A stretch of 12,499 bases of DNA from positions 1-12,499 of the forward strand of contig CALNBE010000221.1 in the NCBI GenBank assembly GCA_937874455.1. Direction: 5' to 3'. The DNA is from an uncultured Opitutia bacterium. GTDB lineage: Bacteria; Verrucomicrobiota; Verrucomicrobiia; Opitutales; UBA953. Position 1 is the stretch's first letter. Each line of letters starts with the position of its first letter. The notes under the pieces are model-generated. The model saw only the letters and a program-made list of their open reading frames with translations, searched no databases and was not told where the DNA came from. Of the stretch, positions 7,232 through 12,499 are shown in pieces. The position numbers and the translations under genes were made by a program.

Positions 7232-8914
7232 TCACAAACTTCTCCGACGGTGGCAGCCGATCACAATCAGCATCACCCCGACCAGCGCCTGCACCAGCAG
7301 CACTCCGTTGGCACTGGCGGTATCCATGATGACCGCATTCCGGTTCGCCTCCACATACGCGTCGTAAATCCGCTCCGCGTGCATCGAGCGCATGAAGCCC
7401 GCCCACCCCCAGTAGGCGTTGATGAACGGGCGGCACACCCACTCCAGCGCCTCCGGCAACGCCAGCACCACCCCGCTCAACGGAATCTGAAAACCGACAA
7501 GGTAAATCGACAGCAACGAGGCTTTCTCCGCCGACTGCATGACCGCCGAAAAGCCCAGGCACACAATGCTCATCGACACGCACACTGCCGCCATGGTGAG
7601 CAACTGCCAGTCCCACGGACCGGGAAACTGGCAGACGACCTTCACAAACGCCGCCATCCACACGCCCTGAAACAGCGCGATCACCGAGGCAAAAACTACC
7701 TTCGAGAGCATGTAGGCACCGGGACGCAACCCAATCAGTCTTTCCTTCTCGTACAAATTCCTTTCCCCCGCGATTTCCCGCCCACCGTTGTTCGCCCCCA
7801 TCAGCGTCAGCAAAATCACCTGAAACATCACTAGCCCGCTGGCCAGCCCGGCCAGATGCGCGCGCTCCAGTTGCACCTCCATTGCCTGCTTGAAGGCTTC
7901 CATCGACGCCAGCACCCGCTCCAACGGCACTTCCGGCACCGCGGGCAGCCCCTTCCACGCAAAAATCGCCACCACCACCGGGAACCCAAAAGTGATCGCC
8001 ATGGTGAGCGCGAAATATCCGGTGTCGCGGAAAAACAGCAAAAACCGCCGCCGCAACAGCGTCACCAACTGGCTGGCCACCCCCGGCAACCGCGGCGCGG
8101 GCAGCGCGGCATTTTCTTCCGCGCCTTCCGCCAGCCAGTGATAGTGCCCCGGATTTTCCGCGAGAAACTCCGCCCAGCGCCGCCGCCAGTAATCGATTTC
8201 CTCCGCGGCCATCCGGTCGTAGAGATGCAGCGCGTCCTGGATTTCAAAATACGCGAGCAACTGCGGCAAACTGCCCTGAAAAATCACCGCGCCCTGATGC
8301 ACCACCGTGATCCAGTCAAAGGAATCCAGCTTCCCCAGATTGTGAATGATGCACAGAAAAGTTTTCCCCCGCTCCTCCACCAGCCGGCGGAGCAAATCCA
8401 AAATCTGCGTCTCCGAATTCGGATCCAGCCCCGAGGTCACCTCGTCGCAAATCATGCAGGCGGGATCCAGCGTCAGCTCAATCCCCAGCCCCAGCCGCCG
8501 CAACTGACCGCCCGAGAGCATGCCCACGCGTTTTTCCCGGTGCGCCGCCAGCCCGGTCGTTTCCAACACCGAGGCCAGCCGACGCCTTTTCTCCTCCCGG
8601 TCCCGCACCGTCAAATCCAGCGCGCTCTGAAACGCTTCCTCCACCGTCAACTGCGCCTGCGCGGTGGTGAACTGCGGCGCAAAACCCACCCGCCCCACCA
8701 AGTCCTCGGGATCGCGGATCGGCTGGCCGCCGAGAAAGGATTTCCCCGTCGCCGGAATGATGCCCATCATCGCCTTCACCAGCGTGGTTTTTCCACAGCC
8801 GGAGGGGCCGATTACCGCGTTCATCGCCCGCGGTTGAAACGCGGCATCAACGCCGGACAGGATTTCCGGGCCGCCACCGGCCACCCGCACCGTGAGGTTT
8901 TCGCAACGCAACAT
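7232..8914 (-). CDS. ABCG-type ABC transporter, ATPase fused to permease
   Basis: Half-transporter of 560 residues with the ATPase first and the membrane domain second, the order found in ABCG/White-type exporters. The ATPase shows Walker A GPSGCGKTT (36-44), Q-loop FAPQF (78-82), signature LSGGQ (133-137), Walker B plus D-loop ICDEVTSGLD (Asp157, Glu158) and switch His191. DEVTSGLD replaces the usual DEPTSGLD. The ABC-2 type membrane domain (about 285-560) has six hydrophobic segments and the ABCG-typical ERNLYEKERLIGLRPGAYMLSK stretch (384-405). It probably works as a homodimer exporting a lipid-like or hydrophobic substrate, which cannot be identified here. ATG 8914 is preferred because ATPase domains of this type begin with MLRCENLTV-like sequence. 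TTG 8935, after AGAGGG, is the alternative. The gene follows a 20-codon leader ORF by 2 nt and heads a leftward gene set. Confidence 0.92.
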   Translation of the reverse strand: MLRCENLTVRVAGGGPEILSGVDAAFQPRAMNAVIGPSGCGKTTLVKAMMGIIPATGKSFLGGQPIRDPEDLVGRVGFAPQFTTAQAQLTVEEAFQSALDLTVRDREEKRRRLASVLETTGLAAHREKRVGMLSGGQLRRLGLGIELTLDPACMICDEVTSGLDPNSETQILDLLRRLVEERGKTFLCIIHNLGKLDSFDWITVVHQGAVIFQGSLPQLLAYFEIQDALHLYDRMAAEEIDYWRRRWAEFLAENPGHYHWLAEGAEENAALPAPRLPGVASQLVTLLRRRFLLFFRDTGYFALTMAITFGFPVVVAIFAWKGLPAVPEVPLERVLASMEAFKQAMEVQLERAHLAGLASGLVMFQVILLTLMGANNGGREIAGERNLYEKERLIGLRPGAYMLSKVVFASVIALFQGVWMAAFVKVVCQFPGPWDWQLLTMAAVCVSMSIVCLGFSAVMQSAEKASLLSIYLVGFQIPLSGVVLALPEALEWVCRPFINAYWGWAGFMRSMHAERIYDAYVEANRNAVIMDTASANGVLLVQALVGVMLIVIGCHRRRSL

Positions 8915-8916
8915 TG

Positions 8917-8979
8917 TCAGTGCAATTGCCCGCAACCCTCTTCCGGGTCAAAACCATTTTCCTCCGCGTCGCCGCGCAT
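8917..8979 (-). CDS. 20-codon leader ORF upstream of the ABC transporter
   Basis: ATG at 8979 follows an unusually strong Shine-Dalgarno, GGAGGAGG (8994-8987), with a 7-nt spacer. The 20-residue product starts MRGDAEEN and ends GCGQLH; it is acidic, with one Cys and no hydrophobic segment. Its TGA (8919-8917) is 2 nt before the ABC transporter ATG, in a different frame (offset 65 nt). The layout fits translational coupling or a regulatory leader peptide. The peptide itself has no recognised function. It might instead be a chance ORF, but most other starts in this window lack such a ribosome site, which favours real translation. Confidence 0.5.
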   Translation of the reverse strand: MRGDAEENGFDPEEGCGQLH

Positions 8980-8986
8980 TTCACGT

Positions 8987-8994
8987 CCTCCTCC
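8987..8994 (-). promoter_or_regulatory. Strong Shine-Dalgarno of the leader ORF
   Basis: GGAGGAGG is complementary to the anti-Shine-Dalgarno end of 16S rRNA and lies 7 nt before ATG 8979. It is the clearest ribosome-binding site in the window. It points to the leader ORF rather than to either candidate start of the ABC gene, which lie 52 and 73 nt further downstream. Confidence 0.6.
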
Positions 8995-9052
8995 AAAAAA
9001 CCTTCGGATTAAATTTGTCCTCATGTTGAATATTTTCACACTGCGAATTCCT

Positions 9053-9574
9053 ATGAAAAAACTGCTCTGTCTTCTCTCCTTCACCCTCACCGCCGCACTG
9101 TCAGCCCACGCCGCCGGCCCTTACCACAAGGATCTGCTCAAAGGCACGGAAAACGACCTCGTAAAAGCCGACCAAAGCAAGGCCGATATCGCCGCGCTGC
9201 ACGGCAAAAAATACACCTTCATCTACTTCTCCGCCCACTGGTGCCCGCCCTGCCGCGCCTTCACGCCCAAGCTGGTCAGCTTCTACAACGACAATAAAAA
9301 GAACAACGATTTCGAGCTGCTCTTCGTCTCCAGCGACAAAAGTCAGGAGGCCATGTTCAAATACATGGAAGAAACCAAAATGCCCTGGATCGGCCTGAAA
9401 AAAGACAGTCCGGCAGCCGGCCCGTTGAAGCAAAAATTCGGCGTCAAGGGCATCCCCTGCCTCGTCCTGCTCAACGAAAAAGACGAGATCATCGCCTCTA
9501 GCTATGGTACGGACGGCAAATACAAAGGTCCTCAAGTCGCTTTGGAGAAATACCTCGAACTTCATAAAAAATAA
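9053..9574 (+). CDS. Secreted thioredoxin-like protein (nucleoredoxin/tryparedoxin type)
   Basis: Predicted periplasmic thiol-disulfide oxidoreductase of 173 residues. Residues 1-21 form a signal peptide (MKKLLCLLSFTLTAALSAHA). The thioredoxin fold follows: YTFIYFSAHWCPPCRAFTP holds the active site WCPPC with Cys64 and Cys67, FELLFVSSDKS is the next strand, and GIPCLVLLNE holds the cis-proline Pro135. The CPPC motif with the 'SAHWCPPCRAFTPKL' context and 'VSSDKSQEAMFKYM' is typical of nucleoredoxin/tryparedoxin-like members. A third Cys (136) directly follows the cis-proline. ATG 9053 fits the signal peptide best; in-frame ATG 9023 would add ten residues. Neither has a good Shine-Dalgarno. 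The gene is divergent from the ABC transporter and ends at a strong terminator. The partner protein is unknown; repair or reduction of envelope protein disulfides is likely for the family. Confidence 0.88.
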   Translation: MKKLLCLLSFTLTAALSAHAAGPYHKDLLKGTENDLVKADQSKADIAALHGKKYTFIYFSAHWCPPCRAFTPKLVSFYNDNKKNNDFELLFVSSDKSQEAMFKYMEETKMPWIGLKKDSPAAGPLKQKFGVKGIPCLVLLNEKDEIIASSYGTDGKYKGPQVALEKYLELHKK

Positions 9575-9606
9575 CTTCCTTCGTACCGAACGTCGAGTCG
9601 GTCACA

Positions 9607-9638
9607 AAAAAACGGAGCCCGTCACGGCTCCGTTTTTT
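9607..9638. terminator. Bidirectional Rho-independent terminator
   Basis: Perfect 13-bp inverted repeat: AAAAAACGGAGCC (9607-9619) pairs with GGCTCCGTTTTTT (9626-9638) across a 6-nt loop. Six T residues end the stem on each strand. It lies 32 nt after the thioredoxin-like stop and 26 nt beyond the htpG stop on the other strand, so it serves both convergent genes. Confidence 0.92.
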
Positions 9639-9664
9639 GCGTCTCCGGCTTCCGGCCTTCTCCG

Positions 9665-11533
9665 CTATTTCTTTCCCGCGACGCTTTCCAAAATTTGGTA
9701 AATGCGCGCGGTCATGCTGCGGGGATTGTCCAGCAGGCCCGCCGCCAGCAGCGAGTTGTCGAGAATTTGCTCCGCGATCAGTTTCGCCAGCGGCGCGTTG
9801 CTTTCCCGCAGCGCGTCAAGCTGGTGAATCAGTCCGTGCCGCGGATTGATCTCCAGCTTCACCGCCGGTTGCGCTTCCGCCTCGCCCTGTCCCATCGCCT
9901 GCATCATCCGGCGCATGGTGGCCGACATCAACTTGTCCGCGTTGAGCGCCACCGCGGGGCTGTCCACCAAGCGCTTTCCGGCTTCGACTGCGGAGACTTT
10001 TTTCTCCCCGAGTTCCGCCTTCAGCCATTCGCATAGTCCCTTCAACCTTTCCTCCGGCAGAGCCTCGCCGCTGCCTTCCGGCGCGTCGCCGAGGTCGAGG
10101 TCCGCCTGGTCCGCCGCCACGAGTTTCTTTTCCTTAAACTCGCCGAGGTGGTTCATCACAAAATCATCCGCCGGTTCGAAGAGAAACAGCACTTCCAGGC
10201 CGCGCGCCTTGAAGGCCTCCAGATACGGGCCGCTCTCGATGGTCGCGCGATCGGGACCGGTCAGGTAATAAATTTCCTTCTGCTCCGGCTTCATCCGGTC
10301 GGCATATTCCACCAGCGTGGTCCATTTCCCTTCCTCGGTTGCGCTGGAGGCGTAGCGCAGCAACGGCGCCAAACCCTCGCGATGCGCGAAGTCGGTCACG
10401 ATGCCTTCTTTGATGAACAGGCCGAATTCCTTCCAGAATTTTTCGTAAGCCGCGGCGTCCTTCTTCGCCAGATCCTCCAGATGCTTGATCACGCGCTTGG
10501 TCAGCACGCGGTTCAATTTCTGAATCAGCGCGCTGTCCTGCATCGTCTCGCGGGAAATGTTGAGCGGCAGATCCGCGCTGTCCACCACGCCCTTCAGAAA
10601 GCGCAGCCAGTCCGGGAGCAGACCCTTCGGCGCGTCGTCAATCAGCACCTTCCGGCAGTGCAGCGCCACCTGCGCTTCCATCCGGCCAAAGCCCGATTTC
10701 TCCAAATTGCTCGAAGGAAAATACAGCAGCGCGTTAATCGCCAGCGGCGCGTCCGCGCTGAAATGCAGCCAGTCCAGCGGCTCGTCCCAGGCATGACACT
10801 GGAACTTGTAAAATTCCTTGTATTCCTCCGCCGTCACCTCGCTTTTTCCTTTGAGCCAGATGGCCTGCACGGTGTTCAGCTTTTCCCCGTTGAGGAGCAG
10901 GGGCACCGGCACGTATTTCGAGTAGCGGTTCAGCACTTCCTTCACCCGGTCGGCGGTGGCGAACTCCTTAAATTCCTCCTTCAGTTTGATCACGATGCGC
11001 GATCCGCGATTTTCCTCCGCGGCAGGCTCGATCGTATAGGTGCCGCTGCCGTCGCTCTTCCAGCACAGGCTCTCGCCTTCCTCGCGCCAGGTGCGGGTGT
11101 AAAAACGCACTTCGTCCGCCACCATGAAGACGCTGAAAAAACCGACGCCAAACTGCCCGATCAGGTTTTCGTTCGCGCCGCCATTTTCCTTCAAGGCCTG
11201 CAAAAACGCCTTGGTGCCCGAATGCGCGATGGTGCCGATGTTTTCCTTCAATTCCTCCCGCGTCATGCCCAACCCGCTGTCGCCAATCGTCAGCGTGCCC
11301 GCCTGGTCGTCTGTGGTCACGGAAATCTCCAGCGCCGCGTCGGGCTGGTGAACCGCCTTTTCGGTCAACTGAATGTGGCGCAGTTTTTCCAGCGCGTCCG
11401 AGGCGTTCGAGACCAGCTCGCGGATGAAAATGTCGCGGTCCTTGTAGAGCGAGTGCACCACGATGTCGAGCACCTGGCGGACTTCCGCCTGGAAGGAATG
11501 GGTTTCAGTGGGAACAGTTGCGTCGTTGGTCAT
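9665..11533 (-). CDS. htpG: Molecular chaperone HtpG (bacterial Hsp90)
   Basis: ATP-dependent cytosolic chaperone of 622 residues, the normal HtpG length. The N-terminal GHKL ATPase domain shows IRELVSNASDALEKLR (Glu39, Asn43), IGDSGLGMT (Asp85), GTIAHSGTKAFL (lid) and GQFGVGFFSVFMVAD (126-140). The last is FYSAFMVAD in E. coli, a mild variation. The middle domain carries VDSADLPLNISRE with Arg328, the position of the ATP-contacting arginine. The C-terminal dimerisation domain includes RRMMQAMGQG (541-550) and ends near QILESVAGKK. The start ATG 11533 is preferred over TTG 11545, which would add only four residues. No Shine-Dalgarno is seen. No CIRCE operator (TTAGCACTC-N9-GAGTGCTAA) or convincing sigma-32 site was found upstream, so heat-shock control is not evident from the sequence. 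It is divergent from the second SGNH gene. Confidence 0.98.
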   Translation of the reverse strand: MTNDATVPTETHSFQAEVRQVLDIVVHSLYKDRDIFIRELVSNASDALEKLRHIQLTEKAVHQPDAALEISVTTDDQAGTLTIGDSGLGMTREELKENIGTIAHSGTKAFLQALKENGGANENLIGQFGVGFFSVFMVADEVRFYTRTWREEGESLCWKSDGSGTYTIEPAAEENRGSRIVIKLKEEFKEFATADRVKEVLNRYSKYVPVPLLLNGEKLNTVQAIWLKGKSEVTAEEYKEFYKFQCHAWDEPLDWLHFSADAPLAINALLYFPSSNLEKSGFGRMEAQVALHCRKVLIDDAPKGLLPDWLRFLKGVVDSADLPLNISRETMQDSALIQKLNRVLTKRVIKHLEDLAKKDAAAYEKFWKEFGLFIKEGIVTDFAHREGLAPLLRYASSATEEGKWTTLVEYADRMKPEQKEIYYLTGPDRATIESGPYLEAFKARGLEVLFLFEPADDFVMNHLGEFKEKKLVAADQADLDLGDAPEGSGEALPEERLKGLCEWLKAELGEKKVSAVEAGKRLVDSPAVALNADKLMSATMRRMMQAMGQGEAEAQPAVKLEINPRHGLIHQLDALRESNAPLAKLIAEQILDNSLLAAGLLDNPRSMTARIYQILESVAGKK

Positions 11534-11757
11534 GATTTTTTGCAAAGAAAAATGCGGTTCAAAAGGGTTCGCTTTACGGCCGGGCTGTTAAAGCCAACCG
11601 CCGGATTTTTTGAAGCCGAAAAATTCCCCGGCCCGGCTCGCCGCTTTTCCTCCGCCCCCCGGCTTTATCAGTTAAACAATCCCGCGCTGGCCTTTTCCTC
11701 CGCGCCGCCGGAATACGCTTGGCGTTCACATCGCAAAACCCAATCCGCCATTTTCCC
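11534..11757. other. Divergent intergenic region between htpG and the second SGNH gene
   Basis: These 224 nt must hold the promoters for both divergent genes, unless the SGNH gene is read from further upstream. I see AT-rich patches (11601-11622 and 11664-11680) but no convincing -35/-10 pair, no CIRCE inverted repeat, no small ORF with a ribosome site and no terminator hairpin. Confidence 0.35.
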
Positions 11758-12499
11758 ATGCGCTTCCTCCGATTTCCTTTGCTCCGCCAACTGGCCGCCC
11801 CGGCCCTCCTCCTGCTCGGCAGCCTGCTGCCCGTCTCCGCCGGAGATTTTTACCTCAAGGACGGCGACAGTGTGGTCTTCTACGGCGACAGCATCACCGG
11901 GCAGCGGATGTACACATCCTTCGTCGAAATTTTCGTCCTCACCCGCTCCCCCGAAAAACACATCACCTTCACCCATTCGGGCGTGGGGGGCGACCGGGTC
12001 GATGGCGGCGGCGCAGGAAATATTCGCACCCGGCTGCAGCGCGATGTCTATCCCTACCAGCCCACCGTCGTCACCGTCATGCTCGGCATGAATGACGGCG
12101 CGGTGCAGCCTTTTGACCAAGGGAGGTTTGACCGCTACAAACGCGGCATGGAGTTCATCGTTTCCCAACTGGAAAAAAACCTGCCCGACGCCCGCGTCAC
12201 CCTCATCCAACCGTCGCCCTACGACGATGTCACCTTCCCCCCAAAATTCGAGGGCGGTTACAATGCCGTGCTGCGCCGCTTCGCCGAAGTTGTCGGGGAA
12301 ATCGGCCGGGCCCACCATAAGGATCTTGCCGACCTTAACACCCCGGTGGTCGCCATGCTGGAAAAAGCCAAGGCCATCGATCCCGAACTGGCCAAACGCA
12401 TTTTCCGCGACCGGGTCCATCCGCGCGAGTCCGGCCACCTGATCCTCGCCGCCGCCTTGCTGGAGGCCTGGCACGCGCCCGCCACCGTCTCCTCCGTCA
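11758..12499 (+). CDS. Secreted SGNH/GDSL hydrolase, 3' end outside window
   Basis: Paralogue of the SGNH enzyme at 1647-3404; 247 codons are visible and the frame is still open at the right edge. A signal peptide covers residues 1-28 (MRFLRFPLLRQLAAPALLLLG, cleaved near VSAGD). Catalytic blocks: FYGDSITGQ (Ser45), HSGVGGD (block II glycine), GMND (Asn112) and DRVHP (Asp218, His221). The catalytic domain aligns gap-free with the first paralogue from FYLKDGD to ATVSSV, with over half the residues identical by eye. Shared unusual strings include PSPYDD and KFEGGYNAVL. The gene starts at ATG 11758 and has no clear Shine-Dalgarno. Whether it also has the C-terminal discoidin-like domain cannot be seen. 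Likely a secreted carbohydrate or ester deacylase, by family. Confidence 0.88.
   Translation, partial: MRFLRFPLLRQLAAPALLLLGSLLPVSAGDFYLKDGDSVVFYGDSITGQRMYTSFVEIFVLTRSPEKHITFTHSGVGGDRVDGGGAGNIRTRLQRDVYPYQPTVVTVMLGMNDGAVQPFDQGRFDRYKRGMEFIVSQLEKNLPDARVTLIQPSPYDDVTFPPKFEGGYNAVLRRFAEVVGEIGRAHHKDLADLNTPVVAMLEKAKAIDPELAKRIFRDRVHPRESGHLILAAALLEAWHAPATVSSV

Noticed and set aside
7140..7958. Extension of the small membrane protein to a 421-codon frame
   Set aside because: The added part runs over the 3' third of the ABC gene in another frame and is Gly/Arg/Ala-rich without structure. The true start is at 7067 or at most 7139.
7856..9052. Long + strand open frame opposite the ABC transporter, joined in frame to the thioredoxin-like protein
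   Set aside because: The upstream part is antisense to the ATPase and has low-complexity Arg/His/Pro/Gln composition. The thioredoxin-like protein has its own signal peptide starting at 9053.
11534..11757. CIRCE or sigma-32 heat-shock control site before htpG
   Set aside because: No TTAGCACTC-N9-GAGTGCTAA repeat is present, and no CTTGAAA/CCCCATNT pair with proper spacing could be read.
10148..12091. Open frame of 647 codons on the + strand opposite htpG, running into the second SGNH gene
   Set aside because: It is the mirror of htpG, rich in Arg, His, Gln and Leu with no domain. Its right end overlaps the real SGNH gene in another frame. GC-rich codon bias keeps the antisense frame open.

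Overview
The window is about 12.5 kb of GC-rich bacterial DNA. Its gene content suggests a Gram-negative, Verrucomicrobiota-like organism: a TonB-dependent outer-membrane receptor, secreted SGNH/GDSL hydrolases with an accessory domain, a periplasmic nucleoredoxin-like thioredoxin, and starts that mostly lack a clear Shine-Dalgarno sequence. The phylum is inferred from gene style and was not tested. No prophage, insertion sequence, CRISPR array or integrase was seen.

Layout. At the left edge is the 3' part of a CirA/FepA-like TonB-dependent receptor on the + strand. One frame change near 1091 breaks its reading frame. A perfect 17-bp inverted repeat with U-tracts on both strands (1593-1634) separates it from a convergent secreted SGNH hydrolase with a discoidin-like C-terminus (1647-3404, -). 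A tRNA-Leu(UAA) follows on the + strand (3706-3791). From about 8.98 kb down to 3.85 kb the - strand carries what looks like one transcription unit, in this order: a 20-codon leader ORF with a strong Shine-Dalgarno, an ABCG-type fused ABC transporter, a small membrane-anchored protein with a possible OB-fold, a 674-residue exported helical protein with a Gly/Asn-rich linker, and a TauE/SafE-type permease. The individual families can be named, but their joint task is not known to me.

Divergent from the ABC gene is a secreted thioredoxin-like protein (9053-9574, +). A second bidirectional terminator (9607-9638) separates it from htpG, the bacterial Hsp90 (9665-11533, -). Divergent from htpG, and running off the right edge, is a second SGNH hydrolase (from 11758, +). 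It aligns without gaps to the first one over its catalytic domain.

How the genes fit together. The receptor and the two SGNH enzymes fit uptake and deacylation of external nutrients such as polysaccharides, but their substrates cannot be read from the sequence. The items most worth a second look are the leader ORF that ends 2 nt before the ABC transporter start, the ABC/OB-like/helical/TauE gene set, the frameshifted receptor, and the SGNH paralogue pair.
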